A stretch of 64,000 nucleotides of DNA from Mucilaginibacter aquatilis. GTDB taxonomy: Bacteria > Bacteroidota > Bacteroidia > Sphingobacteriales > Sphingobacteriaceae. The stretch covers positions 1-64,000 of the forward strand of contig NZ_WQLA01000004.1 of the NCBI RefSeq assembly GCF_009755275.1, written 5' to 3'. How positions within the stretch are numbered: the stretch's first letter is position 1; the number at the start of each line of letters is the position of its first letter. Of this stretch, positions 33,868 through 42,961 are shown in pieces. Below the pieces are notes generated by a model. That model worked only from the letters and a program-made list of their open reading frames with translations, was not told the DNA's origin and made no database searches. The translations under genes were made by a program, and so were the position numbers.

Positions 33868-34803
33868 ATGCAACACATAGCTCAACGTGTATTTAATGAT
33901 GAAATTGAATCTCTTAAAGAGGCTGCTGCACTTATTGATGAGCATTTTTCTTCAACCGTTGACCTTATACTGCAAAGTAAGGGTAAGGTAATAATCACCG
34001 GAGCAGGTAAATCCGGCTTAATTGGTAAAAAAATATCGGCCACGCTGGCAAGTACTGGTACTGCAAGTTTTTTCATGCATCCAACCGAGGCATTTCATGG
34101 TGACTTGGGTATGGTGGGTAAGGAGGATGTGTTAATACTTATATCCTATTCAGGCGAAACTGATGAAGTGATCAAAATTATTCCATTTTTAAAATGGAAT
34201 AAGAACGCAACTATCAGCATAACGGGCAATCCAAACTCAACTATTGCTAAGAATACCAATCATCACCTTAACGTACGTATAACTCACGAAGCGTGTGCTT
34301 TGAAACTTGCGCCGACTTCATCTACTACAGCAACCCTGGTAATGGGTGATGCTTTGGCAGTGGCCCTTATGGAGGCACGAAAATTTCAGCCCGAAGATTT
34401 TGCACGTTTTCACCCCGGTGGAAGTCTTGGGCGCAAGTTACTTGTTAAGGTTAAAGATTTAATGCGCACAGAACAGCTGCCGTTTATTGACGAAGACGCG
34501 TCATTTACTGATGTGCTGCTACGCATGTCAGAAGGCCGGTTGGGAATGGTAATAGTTGGCAATAAAAACTACGTTAAAGGTGTTGTTACCGATGGCGACT
34601 TACGCAGGGCACTTTTACGCAACCCCAATACATCAACACAAACCGTAAGCAGCATGATGAGCAGCAATCCGGTTATTATACCCGCCGATGAACTAATAAA
34701 CCAAGCAGAGCAGCTTATGATTGGACGTAAAATTACTACCATACTTGTTGGCTCTCCTACTGATCGTACCGTTTCAGGCATTTATCAAATTTACACCCGG
34801 TAG
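33868..34803 (+). CDS. kdsD: D-arabinose-5-phosphate isomerase (KpsF/GutQ type)
   Basis: Converts ribulose-5-phosphate to arabinose-5-phosphate, the KdsA substrate. The 311-residue protein has an N-terminal SIS sugar-isomerase domain (about 30-165: GAGKSGLIGKKISATLASTG, FFMHPTEAFHGDLGM, SYSGETDEV) and two C-terminal CBS domains (about 200-255 and 265-311). Length and order are as in KdsD. Next to kdsA, which supports the assignment over GutQ. Confidence 0.94.
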   Translation: MQHIAQRVFNDEIESLKEAAALIDEHFSSTVDLILQSKGKVIITGAGKSGLIGKKISATLASTGTASFFMHPTEAFHGDLGMVGKEDVLILISYSGETDEVIKIIPFLKWNKNATISITGNPNSTIAKNTNHHLNVRITHEACALKLAPTSSTTATLVMGDALAVALMEARKFQPEDFARFHPGGSLGRKLLVKVKDLMRTEQLPFIDEDASFTDVLLRMSEGRLGMVIVGNKNYVKGVVTDGDLRRALLRNPNTSTQTVSSMMSSNPVIIPADELINQAEQLMIGRKITTILVGSPTDRTVSGIYQIYTR

Positions 34804-34858
34804 TAGTAATGGCAACAAAATACAGCCCCACCTTGTTATCTCTTTTAAATACAATGCT

Positions 34859-35194
34859 ATGGAGAAGGACGAACAACAGGAAGTTTATAAAGAATTTAAA
34901 GACCTTGTAAATATGCCGGCTGCGGCTTTAGATAAATGGCTGAATACTGATGAATCGAAAGATGCGGGATGGGATAGCGGTGACGGTGAATCAGTTGGGC
35001 ACAAGTCCGGAGAGAAGATTATTGACATCGTTCGTAAAAAGAAGGATGAGCTAACAGTTACTGACTATAAACATATGCAAAAGGTTGTGGGCTATATTAA
35101 AAGGCATACAGCCCAGCAACCATCAGGTAACTTAAAAGATTCAAAATGGAATTATTCTCTCAAAAATTGGGGATACGATTATTCCAAAAAGTAA
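34859..35194 (+). CDS. DUF3140 domain-containing protein
   Basis: A 111-residue protein of family DUF3140: EFKDLVNMPAAALDKWL near the start, then KSGEKIIDIVRKKKDEL, and a conserved tail KVVGYIKRHTAQQPSG with SLKNWGYD. The start at 34859 (MEKDEQQEV) is favoured; a longer in-frame reading to 34721 would overlap kdsD in another frame. Function unknown; possibly DNA-associated. It lies 55 nt past kdsD and may share its transcript. Confidence 0.82.
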   Translation: MEKDEQQEVYKEFKDLVNMPAAALDKWLNTDESKDAGWDSGDGESVGHKSGEKIIDIVRKKKDELTVTDYKHMQKVVGYIKRHTAQQPSGNLKDSKWNYSLKNWGYDYSKK

Positions 35195-35576
35195 TACTTA
35201 TATAATCCAGTTTATAATTGCAGCAAAGCAAATAAGAGCCAATATGCAGCCCTGCATTTTTTGTTCGATGGTTAAATTAGTTATGTTCATTTTATTAGGG
35301 GATATATAGCAAATATAGGCCTGGCGTACTTTTTTGCAAGGGTTTACAGCATTTTTAAGAATTATTTAGTTGTTTGACCATCTTGATAAATTTTTTTCAG
35401 TAAACACTATTTTTTTTTGAACAGGTGTTATGAATTTAATAGAAATCAAGGGTTAAATCAGGACAACGAGACCGGTTATTTCACCTATTTTTTCTAACGA
35501 AAACAACCTTTTCATGTAAAAAAGCCACAATTAAGTTTAATTCAATTGCTGCCGCATTAATACTAAAAGTTAAATT
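35195..35576. other. Intergenic region before the aldehyde dehydrogenase
   Basis: AT-rich. It contains a candidate 30-residue membrane-peptide ORF on the minus strand (35198-35290). The rest shows no gene, RNA or clear terminator that I can support. Confidence 0.4.
35198..35290 (-). CDS. Possible 30-residue membrane peptide
   Basis: A short minus-strand ORF with ATG at 35290 and TAA at 35198 encodes MNITNLTIEQKMQGCILALI followed by CFAAIINWII. It would be a single hydrophobic helix (about residues 13-30) with a short polar N-terminus. Nothing identifies a function; it has no recognisable ribosome-binding site. It could be a chance ORF. Confidence 0.3.
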   Translation of the reverse strand: MNITNLTIEQKMQGCILALICFAAIINWII

Positions 35577-36944
35577 ATGTCAATTAAATCAGTAAATCCT
35601 GCCAATGGCCAGGTTGTTAAAATTTATAAAACGCACACTGATGAACAAGTGGCCGATAGAATAAAACAAACTCATGATGCGTGGTTAAAGTGGCGCAAAA
35701 GTGATAGTAGTTTACGCGCCAATTTGCTGCGCAAGTTAGCGGAGGTATTAAACAAACGCAAAAGTGAGCTTGCAGAACTGATGGCCGTTGAAATGGGAAA
35801 ACCGGTTAAGCAGGGCGCATCAGAAATTGAAAAATGTGCAACGGTTTGCGAGTATTACGCTGATAACGCTGCTAAATTCTTAAAAGAGCAATTGATAGAA
35901 ACCGAAGCTCAAAAAAGCTATGTTACCTTTAACCCTCTTGGTGTGGTACTCGCCGTTATGCCCTGGAACTTTCCGTTTTGGCAGGTATTTCGCTTTTTAG
36001 CGCCGGCGTTAGCTGCAGGCAATTGCGGGGTGCTAAAACATGCTTCGAACGTACCGGGCTGTGCCCTTGTTATTGAAGATATGGTACGCGAGGCTGGTTT
36101 TCCGGATAATGTATTTCAAACGCTTTTGGCTGTTAATACCCAGGTTGATGCCATTATAGAAAACGAACACATTAAAGCGGTTACCTTAACAGGCAGTACT
36201 AACGCCGGTATAAAGGTGGCACAAAAGGCTGGCTCTGTACTTAAAAAAAGTGTGCTTGAACTGGGAGGCAGCGATGCTTATATCATACTAGAAGATGCTG
36301 ACCTTGAATTAGCGGCCAGTACCTGTACGGACAGCCGCCTGATTAATAGCGGACAAAGCTGTATTGCTGCCAAGCGATTTATAGTAGTTGAATCCGTTGC
36401 CGACAAATTCACAGCATTAATGTTGAAGAAAATGGAAAGCAAACGTGTTGGTGATCCTCTGAAACAAGAAACCGAGGTGGGTCCTCAAGCCAGGGTTGAT
36501 TTACGCAACGAATTACATGAGCAAGTACAAAAGTCTGTTGCGGCGGGCGCGAAATGTATTTTAGGCGGAACTGTTCCTGAAGGTGAAAATGCTTTTTATC
36601 CACCTACTATTCTTACCAATGTAAAGAAAGGTATGCCGGCTTATGACGAAGAATTATTTGGCCCTGTAGCCGCTATAATTGTTGCTAAAGATGAGGCGGA
36701 AGCCATTGACATAGCTAACGATAGTGTATTCGGTCTTGGAGGCGCTATATTCACTCAAGATGTTAAACGCGGGGAACATTTGGCCGCTAACAATCTAGAG
36801 GCAGGCTCGTGCTTTGTTAATTCACTAGTTAAATCAGATCCGCGCTTACCCTTTGGTGGCATTAAACAATCAGGCTATGGCCGAGAATTAGGGATGTTTG
36901 GCATTCACGAATTTGTAAACATCAAAACCGTTTATATAAAGTAG
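35577..36944 (+). CDS. NAD(P)-dependent aldehyde dehydrogenase (succinate-semialdehyde type)
   Basis: Oxidises an aldehyde, by similarity probably succinic semialdehyde to succinate. 455 residues, ALDH fold: PWNFPFWQVFRF (123-134), cofactor loop GSTNAGIKVA (about 203-212), catalytic glutamate in ELGGSDAYIIL (about 226), catalytic cysteine in NSGQSCIAAKRF (about 260), and the C-terminal SLVKSDPRLPFGGIKQSGYGRE typical of SSADH. The glutamate decarboxylase or GABA transaminase partners are not adjacent. Single-gene unit. Confidence 0.9.
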   Translation: MSIKSVNPANGQVVKIYKTHTDEQVADRIKQTHDAWLKWRKSDSSLRANLLRKLAEVLNKRKSELAELMAVEMGKPVKQGASEIEKCATVCEYYADNAAKFLKEQLIETEAQKSYVTFNPLGVVLAVMPWNFPFWQVFRFLAPALAAGNCGVLKHASNVPGCALVIEDMVREAGFPDNVFQTLLAVNTQVDAIIENEHIKAVTLTGSTNAGIKVAQKAGSVLKKSVLELGGSDAYIILEDADLELAASTCTDSRLINSGQSCIAAKRFIVVESVADKFTALMLKKMESKRVGDPLKQETEVGPQARVDLRNELHEQVQKSVAAGAKCILGGTVPEGENAFYPPTILTNVKKGMPAYDEELFGPVAAIIVAKDEAEAIDIANDSVFGLGGAIFTQDVKRGEHLAANNLEAGSCFVNSLVKSDPRLPFGGIKQSGYGRELGMFGIHEFVNIKTVYIK

Positions 36945-37014
36945 GCAAACCAGCCTCCTTTCAGCTTTTACCCTACCCTGACGGTGCATATTTTATCCTA
37001 CCGTGCTTATATAT

Positions 37015-37022
37015 TATCTTTG
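37015..37022 (+). promoter_or_regulatory. Candidate -7 box for mnmA
   Basis: TATCTTTG matches TAnnTTTG; the ATG at 37031 is 8 nt further, giving a very short leader. Confidence 0.5.
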
Positions 37023-37030
37023 TCAACTAT

Positions 37031-38119
37031 ATGAGTAAGCACGGTAGAATTTTAGTAGCCATGAGTGGTGGTGTTGATAGTTCGGTAGCAGCAATAATGT
37101 TACATGAACAGGGCTACGAAGTTATTGGCCTTACCATGAAAACATGGGATTACGCATCATCTGGCGGTAGCTCCAAAGAAACCGGCTGCTGCAGCCTTGA
37201 TAGTATTAATGATGCACGGGCTTTAGCCGTTGGCTATGGCTTTCCACATTATATATTAGATATACGCAACGAGTTTGGCAACTATGTTATTGACAATTTT
37301 GTTGACGAATATTTAGCCGGCCGCACTCCTAACCCTTGTGTACTTTGTAACACGCATATAAAATGGGAAGCATTGCTTAAACGTGCTGATAAGTTAGACT
37401 GTGAATTTATTGCTACCGGCCACTATGCCAACATTCGCCAGCAAGACAATGGCCGCTATGTGGTATCAAAAGGCAGAGACGAAAATAAAGATCAATCGTA
37501 CGTGCTTTGGGGTGTATCACAAGAAAACCTGGCACGTACCAAGTTTCCGTTAGGAAGCTTTACCAAAGCCGAAATACGGCAAATGGCGCTTGATTACGGC
37601 CAGGTTGAGCTTGCCGGTAAAAGCGAGAGCTACGAAATCTGTTTCGTTCCTGATAATGATTACCGTGCCTTTTTGCGCCACAAAGTTGAAGACCTTGATC
37701 AGCGTGTTGGGCCGGGCAACTTCATTTTAACTGACGGCACCGTAGTGGGTAAGCATCAAGGCTATCCGTTCTACACTATTGGTCAACGCAAGGGTTTAGG
37801 TATAGCTTTAGGGCAACCTATGTTTGTTACGCAAATAAACCCGCATAATAACACCGTTGTGTTAGGCGTTGCTGAAGAGTTACAACGCAAGGAAGCCTGG
37901 GTGAGAGATCTTAATCTTGTTAAATACGAAAGTATAACCGAACCCCTGCAAGCAGTTACCAAAATACGTTATAAAGATGCCGGGTCTGAAAGTAGTATTG
38001 TTCAAATGGGCGAACACATGAAAGTTGACTTTCATCATCATGTTTCTGGCATTGCTCCGGGTCAGTCGGCTGTATTTTATGAAGGAAGCGACCTGCTTGG
38101 TGGTGGCTTTTTAATGTAA
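37031..38119 (+). CDS. mnmA: tRNA 2-thiouridylase MnmA
   Basis: Inserts sulphur at C2 of U34 in tRNA Lys, Glu and Gln (wobble modification). 362 residues: PP-loop SGGVDSSVAA (12-21), nucleophilic Cys103 in TPNPCVLCN, second catalytic Cys204 in SYEICFVPD. The length and both cysteines are as in functional MnmA. The IscS/TusA sulphur relay is not in the window. Followed 134 nt later by topA. Confidence 0.95.
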   Translation: MSKHGRILVAMSGGVDSSVAAIMLHEQGYEVIGLTMKTWDYASSGGSSKETGCCSLDSINDARALAVGYGFPHYILDIRNEFGNYVIDNFVDEYLAGRTPNPCVLCNTHIKWEALLKRADKLDCEFIATGHYANIRQQDNGRYVVSKGRDENKDQSYVLWGVSQENLARTKFPLGSFTKAEIRQMALDYGQVELAGKSESYEICFVPDNDYRAFLRHKVEDLDQRVGPGNFILTDGTVVGKHQGYPFYTIGQRKGLGIALGQPMFVTQINPHNNTVVLGVAEELQRKEAWVRDLNLVKYESITEPLQAVTKIRYKDAGSESSIVQMGEHMKVDFHHHVSGIAPGQSAVFYEGSDLLGGGFLM

Positions 38120-38252
38120 AAACAAACCCCGTCCTTCAATAAGCAAACCGAACAATTGTGTACAATTGCTGTTGCAATTATGAAAATAATAGCAGCAGAG
38201 AATTTGTGTTTCATATTCTTTGTGTTTATTTGCAGAAAATAAAAAGCATTTA

Positions 38253-40592
38253 ATGGCTAAAAATCTACTCATTGTTGAATCTCCGGCGAAAGCCAAAACT
38301 ATCGAAGGTTACCTTGGTAAAGACTTTACGGTTAAATCAAGTTACGGTCACATCCGTGATTTGGTAAAGTCTGAGGATGCCATTGATATACCAAATAACT
38401 TTGCACAACGATATGAGGTACCTGCCGATAAAAAGCAGGTAGTAAGCGAGTTAAAGAAACTTGCTAAGGAAGCAGAGATGGTTTGGCTTGCATCCGATGA
38501 GGACCGTGAGGGGGAAGCTATTTCATGGCACTTATTTGAAACGCTTGGACTTAAGAATGATAAAACTAAACGTATTGTTTTTCATGAGATTACTAAGCCG
38601 GCTATAATAAGAGCTATTGAAAATCCGCGTACCATTGATTATAACCTCGTGAATGCACAACAGGCCCGCCGCGTTTTAGACAGGCTTGTTGGTTTTGAAC
38701 TGTCACCGGTTTTATGGAAAAAGGTTAAGCCATCTTTATCTGCAGGACGAGTACAATCGGTAGCCGTTAGACTAATTGTAGAGCGCGAACGCGAGATTAA
38801 CCGTTTTACTCCCGAAGCTGCATTTAGAATCGTTGCCATATTTGGTAAAGGCCGCGACGCTTTTAAAGCTGAGCTTGCTGAAAGATTTGCTGAACAGGTA
38901 CAGGCCGAAAAGTTTTTACAGGACTGCATTGATGCTGCATTTACAGTAAACTCGCTTGAAACCCGCCCAACCAAACGTTCGCCTGCCGCCCCATTTACAA
39001 CATCTACTTTACAACAGGAAGCAAGTCGCAAATTGGGCTTTTCGGTATCACGTACCATGTCTGTAGCGCAAAAGCTATATGAATCGGGTAAGATCACCTA
39101 TATGCGTACCGATAGTGTGAACCTATCTGAAATGGCATTAAATGCTGCTCAACAGGAAATTACATCTGCTTATGGCGAACGTTACCATCAATCACGTAAA
39201 TACAAAACCAAATCTGCCAGTGCGCAGGAAGCTCACGAAGCTATAAGGCCAACTTACTTCAACGAGCATACAATTGATGGCGATAACGCCGAGAAGCGCT
39301 TGTACGAACTGATTTGGAAGCGAGCAATAGCCTCACAAATGAGTGAAGCACAGTTTGAAAAAACAACTGCAAAAATCGGCATATCAACACGGCCCGAAGG
39401 TTTAGTAGCCAATGGAGAGGTTATGAAGTTTGATGGTTTCCTAAAAGTGTATTTGGAATCAAATGACGAAGATGACGATAGCAACCAGGATGGTGATAAC
39501 GCCATATTGCCGCCTTTAACAAAAGGCCAGCAGCTAACCTTGCAGGAGATGACGGCAACCGAGCGCTATTCACGTCCGCCGGCCCGTTATACCGAGGCAA
39601 GCCTGGTAAAAAAACTTGAGGAGTTAGGTATTGGCCGCCCATCTACTTATGCACCTACTATATCAACGGTACAAAACCGTGGGTATGTAATTAAAGAGGA
39701 ACGTGAAGGTAAAACCCGCAATTACCGGGTACTCACACTTAAAGATAAGGCGGTAAAGCAGGAAGAAAAAACGGAAAATACCGGTGCCGAAAAAAACAAG
39801 CTCTTCCCTACTGATATTGGTGCCGTAGTAAACGATTTTTTAGTGCAGCACTTCAATGGTATTGTTGACTTTCATTTCACTGCAAATGTTGAAAAGCAGT
39901 TTGATGAGATTGCGCAAGGTTTGACCGAATGGACCGCTATGCTTAAAGACTTTTACACGCCTTTTCATGAAGGTGTTGAAAGTACTATACAAACGGCAGA
40001 TAAAGCACGTGGTGAACGCGATTTAGGTGTACACCCAGAAAGCGGTAAAAAAATATCAGTACGTATAGGTCGTTTTGGTCCGTTTGTGCAAATTGGTGAT
40101 ACCGAAAATGAAGAAGAAAAACCTCAGTATGCAAGCTTGCGGACCGGTCAGATGATTGAAACCATTACTTTAGAAGAAGCTTTAGAATTGTTTAAGCTTC
40201 CTAAAAAAGTTGGTGTGTTTGAAGATAAAGATATGACTGTTGCCATTGGCAGGTTTGGCCCGTACATTCGCCACAACAGTACTTTTTATTCGTTGCCTAA
40301 AGGCGTTGACCCTATGGGAGTGACTGAACCCCAGGCTATAGAAATTATTGAGGATAAGCGTAAAAAAGACGCCGAAAAGCTTATCAAGACGTTTGATGAA
40401 AACCCGGACGTTAAAATTTTAAATGGACGCTGGGGACCGTATATAGAATTTGGAAAGTTAAACGTTAAAATACCTAAAGGTAAAGAGCCGAAGGAACTCA
40501 CTTACGAAGAGTGTAAGGCCCTTGCCGATGCGATGGAAAAGGATCCAAAAGCAAAGAAGCCTGCAGGAAAAAAATTTGCTAAGAAAAAATAA
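38253..40592 (+). CDS. topA: DNA topoisomerase I
   Basis: Relaxes negative supercoils by a type IA strand-passage reaction. 779 residues, started at 38253 (MAKNLLIVESPAKAK). Toprim domain with IVESPAKAKTIEGYLG (7-22) and DEDREGEAISWHL (82-94); catalytic Tyr283 in KITYMRTDS; type IA motifs SAGRVQSVAVRL and IGRPSTYAPTISTVQNRGY. The C-terminal part has three repeats of the IGRFGPFVQIG kind instead of the zinc fingers of E. coli TopA, and ends in a lysine-rich tail. A 7-bp hairpin terminator follows at 40599. Confidence 0.96.
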   Translation: MAKNLLIVESPAKAKTIEGYLGKDFTVKSSYGHIRDLVKSEDAIDIPNNFAQRYEVPADKKQVVSELKKLAKEAEMVWLASDEDREGEAISWHLFETLGLKNDKTKRIVFHEITKPAIIRAIENPRTIDYNLVNAQQARRVLDRLVGFELSPVLWKKVKPSLSAGRVQSVAVRLIVEREREINRFTPEAAFRIVAIFGKGRDAFKAELAERFAEQVQAEKFLQDCIDAAFTVNSLETRPTKRSPAAPFTTSTLQQEASRKLGFSVSRTMSVAQKLYESGKITYMRTDSVNLSEMALNAAQQEITSAYGERYHQSRKYKTKSASAQEAHEAIRPTYFNEHTIDGDNAEKRLYELIWKRAIASQMSEAQFEKTTAKIGISTRPEGLVANGEVMKFDGFLKVYLESNDEDDDSNQDGDNAILPPLTKGQQLTLQEMTATERYSRPPARYTEASLVKKLEELGIGRPSTYAPTISTVQNRGYVIKEEREGKTRNYRVLTLKDKAVKQEEKTENTGAEKNKLFPTDIGAVVNDFLVQHFNGIVDFHFTANVEKQFDEIAQGLTEWTAMLKDFYTPFHEGVESTIQTADKARGERDLGVHPESGKKISVRIGRFGPFVQIGDTENEEEKPQYASLRTGQMIETITLEEALELFKLPKKVGVFEDKDMTVAIGRFGPYIRHNSTFYSLPKGVDPMGVTEPQAIEIIEDKRKKDAEKLIKTFDENPDVKILNGRWGPYIEFGKLNVKIPKGKEPKELTYEECKALADAMEKDPKAKKPAGKKFAKKK

Positions 40593-40598
40593 TACAAC

Positions 40599-40620
40599 AC
40601 GCCTGGAGACAGGCGTTTTT
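40599..40620 (+). terminator. Hairpin terminator of topA
   Basis: 7-bp stem ACGCCTG (40599-40605) with CAGGCGT (40610-40616), GAGA loop and a TTTTT tail. It lies directly before the start of the next ORF (40627), which could thus be transcribed by read-through. Confidence 0.7.
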
Positions 40621-40626
40621 AGTTAT

Positions 40627-41031
40627 ATGATAAAAGATTTGCCACAAAACATAGTTGAAGATATTGCTGTTGCCGTTGCGCTTGAAAAAGAGAGTGTTGA
40701 AAGTAAGGTTTGGTACGTTTATATAATAAACTTAAAGCAGCAGGCTATCGAAAACGTATTGATTACCTCAAAAGGATATGGAGAAAAAGACGGTGAGCAG
40801 GTTAAAACATCTACCTTACGTCATATGATACCATTGATTGAGGCTGGAAAGTCTGCATTGATTGAACCAATTGATGAACAAACATTTGGTCTGAACAATG
40901 AGTACTGGATAAGCTACTATATTGGGAAAGATATATATGACAAGAAATTCATCTTTTTACCCGAAAGCATTGTTGATGGAAACTTTATAAAGCTGCCGGT
41001 ATTAAACAAGGTTGGCGTAATGATCAAATAA
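40627..41031 (+). CDS. Conserved hypothetical protein
   Basis: A 134-residue protein I do not recognise with confidence. It begins MIKDLPQNIVEDIAVAVALE and ends with GNFIKLPVLNKVGVMIK; a beta-rich middle has KVWYVYIINLKQQ and NEYWISYYIG. Some genome annotations may label similar Bacteroidota proteins as phenylalanyl-tRNA synthetase subunit alpha, but there is nothing synthetase-like in it. No signal peptide. It lies 34 nt after topA behind a hairpin. Confidence 0.7.
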   Translation: MIKDLPQNIVEDIAVAVALEKESVESKVWYVYIINLKQQAIENVLITSKGYGEKDGEQVKTSTLRHMIPLIEAGKSALIEPIDEQTFGLNNEYWISYYIGKDIYDKKFIFLPESIVDGNFIKLPVLNKVGVMIK

Positions 41032-41073
41032 CATTGGAGTTAGTCCTTGTTGTAAAGTTACCAGCAGTAACAA

Positions 41074-41640
41074 CTATTGTAAACGTTTTAGCTGCTGGTA
41101 TACTTTTTCGGTAGGCAAACCTACAACATTGGTATATGAACCGTTTATTCGCTCAATTGCTGTTATGCCTACCCACTCCTGTATGCCGTATGAACCGGCT
41201 TTATCCAAGGGCTTGTATCTACTTACATAACTTACTATTTCCGGCTCGGTAAGTTCACGAAAAAACACTTCAGATACGTCATGGAATAAATTGTACTCGC
41301 CTTTATGCAGCATGCAAACGCCTGTCACAACTTTATGAACCCTTCCTGAGAGTAATTTAAGCATCTCAACAGCATGAGCCTCATCATTGGGCTTGCCTAA
41401 AATAAGGTTATCGATGGTCACAATGGTATCAGCTGTAAGTACTACCTCGTCGTTAACTGTACCATCGTAAGCTTCAGCTTTTTTACGGGCAATGTAAACA
41501 GCTACTTCTTCAGGTGTCAATCCTTCCGGATATGACTCATCAACCTCTTTAAGCACTATTTCAAATTCAACATCCATTTGCTTTAACAACTCTTGCCGGC
41601 GTGGTGATTTTGATGCCAGAATGATTTTAGGTAAGCTCAT
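41074..41640 (-). CDS. maf: Maf-like nucleotide pyrophosphatase
   Basis: Hydrolyses non-canonical or modified NTPs (house-cleaning) and is related to septum-formation inhibition. 188 residues with LASKSPRRQELL (8-19), ADTIVTIDNLILGKP (70-84; catalytic Asp) and GSYGIQEWVG (about 147). Length normal. It is 52 nt after kdsC on the same strand and probably co-transcribed. The Maf subtype (UTPase or 7-methyl-GTPase) is not assigned. Confidence 0.92.
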   Translation of the reverse strand: MSLPKIILASKSPRRQELLKQMDVEFEIVLKEVDESYPEGLTPEEVAVYIARKKAEAYDGTVNDEVVLTADTIVTIDNLILGKPNDEAHAVEMLKLLSGRVHKVVTGVCMLHKGEYNLFHDVSEVFFRELTEPEIVSYVSRYKPLDKAGSYGIQEWVGITAIERINGSYTNVVGLPTEKVYQQLKRLQ

Positions 41641-41692
41641 GATTATTTACAGTTGAAGTATTTATAAAGAGGGATTATACAAAAATCTGAAA

Positions 41693-42205
41693 CTACCAGC
41701 TGTAAGCTTCAGCGCCCATCCACTTACCCTGAATTTTTAATGCTTTTTCAATAACGTCTCGCGCACAACCTTTACCACCGGTTAGCGGAGAGATATATTC
41801 ACAAAGCTCTTTAATTTCTTCCGCTGCATCTGCCGGGCAAACCGGCATACCAACCATTTTCATCACTTCCAAATCAGGTATATCATCGCCCATATACATT
41901 ACGTTCATCGGGCTAATACCACGCTCGTTAATGTAAAGCTTAAAGGTGTCGGTTTTCACACTGCAACCCAAGAATATATCTTTAATACCTAAACTACTTA
42001 AACGATGTATAGCTATTTTTGAGCGGCTGCCAGATATGGCGCATACATTATAACCGCATTTAACGGCTAGTTGTAACGCATATCCATCTTTTATATTGAA
42101 AGAGCGGGTTTGTTCGCCGGCTTCATTCACATATACCGACCCATCGGTTAATACACCATCAACGTCAAATATAAACGTGGTAATGTCTTTAAATTTTGTA
42201 AGCAA
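41693..42205 (-). CDS. kdsC: Kdo-8-phosphate phosphatase (HAD type)
   Basis: Removes phosphate from Kdo-8-phosphate to give Kdo. 170 residues, HAD superfamily III: nucleophile motif IFDVDGVLTDGSV (11-23), AISGSRSKIAIHRL and GDDIPDLEVM (about 106-115). KdsC proteins are typically of this small size and form tetramers. With kdsA and kdsD (about 8 kb away) it completes much of the Kdo pathway. The gene runs 66 nt past the IscX gene and before maf. Confidence 0.92.
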   Translation of the reverse strand: MLTKFKDITTFIFDVDGVLTDGSVYVNEAGEQTRSFNIKDGYALQLAVKCGYNVCAISGSRSKIAIHRLSSLGIKDIFLGCSVKTDTFKLYINERGISPMNVMYMGDDIPDLEVMKMVGMPVCPADAAEEIKELCEYISPLTGGKGCARDVIEKALKIQGKWMGAEAYSW

Positions 42206-42271
42206 TGTTTTGTAAAGTTTATATCAAATCAAACAATTTTAAGAAAATAGTTGAATAATTCCTACTTAAAA

Positions 42272-42514
42272 TTATTGATTATCACGCCATTCATAAACCC
42301 AGGCAGATTGTATTTGCTCCAGGTGACCTTCGTTTGATTCTTCACGCGTGCCGGCAAAATTTGGAATAGTTAACACCCACTCCAGCAAATCGGTAAAGCG
42401 TATACGGTAAATTTTAGATTCGCTAAAATCATCGCCAAACTTTTCATAAAGCCCCATGGCAATATCTTCATAATCATTCCAATGAATTGGAAGTGCAAAT
42501 TTATCGTTATTCAT
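42272..42514 (-). CDS. iscX: IscX-like iron-sulphur cluster assembly protein
   Basis: An 80-residue protein of the IscX (YfhJ) family, an acidic small adapter that binds iron and regulates IscS. Its core IHWNDYEDIAMGLYEKFGDD and IYRIRFTDLLEWVLTI matches the IscX pattern (WxDxxEI...RFTDLxxW). I start at 42514 (MNNDKFALPI). It is followed 66 nt later by kdsC and preceded 95 nt earlier by a 2Fe-2S ferredoxin, as in isc operons; no iscS, iscU or hscA is here. Confidence 0.85.
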   Translation of the reverse strand: MNNDKFALPIHWNDYEDIAMGLYEKFGDDFSESKIYRIRFTDLLEWVLTIPNFAGTREESNEGHLEQIQSAWVYEWRDNQ

Positions 42515-42609
42515 TATTGTATGTTGTAAATCTATATATAAGGAGTGGCAATTTATCCAGGTCAACATCCGTCTACTATGTAGCAACATTTAAGCTACTA
42601 GCAGGGCCA

Positions 42610-42942
42610 TTAATGACCCATAAATGCCGATTGATCCGGAATAAGCACCTCAATATCACCATTGATAATAACGCACTGGCATCCTAAGCGTGATGTTATA
42701 CGCGGATTAACTGCACGGTCAATAAAGTCTTCCTCTTTGTCTGAAATTTCCTGTATGTTATCCATACCCTTTGTTACATAAACATGACAGGTGCTGCAGC
42801 CGCAAACACCGCCACAGTTGTGTTGTAATTCAATGCCATTCTCAAGGCAAACATCCAGTACTGATTCGCCTGCGGCTATCGGAAGTTCAACCGGTGCGTG
42901 GTCGGGCTCCTCAAAGCTTATTTTAACTTTAAAAATATCCAT
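42610..42942 (-). CDS. 2Fe-2S ferredoxin (isc type)
   Basis: A 110-residue plant-type/adrenodoxin-type ferredoxin. The cluster ligands are in HNCGGVCGCSTC (first three Cys, C-x5-C-x2-C pattern) with a fourth in LGCQCVI near the C-terminus. I start at 42942 (MDIFKVKISFE). It is adjacent to iscX, indicating a role as electron donor in Fe-S assembly; the reductase is not visible. Confidence 0.92.
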   Translation of the reverse strand: MDIFKVKISFEEPDHAPVELPIAAGESVLDVCLENGIELQHNCGGVCGCSTCHVYVTKGMDNIQEISDKEEDFIDRAVNPRITSRLGCQCVIINGDIEVLIPDQSAFMGH

Positions 42943-42961
42943 TTTGGCAAAAGTAATAAAA

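Noticed and set aside
38639-39097. Minus-strand 152-residue frame inside topA
   Set aside because: Fully antisense to a well-supported gene with strong protein motifs; no promoter or family match.
41059-41100. 9-bp inverted repeat (TACCAGCAG/CTGCTGGTA) at the end of maf
   Set aside because: The right arm lies inside maf and no T-tract follows; probably chance.
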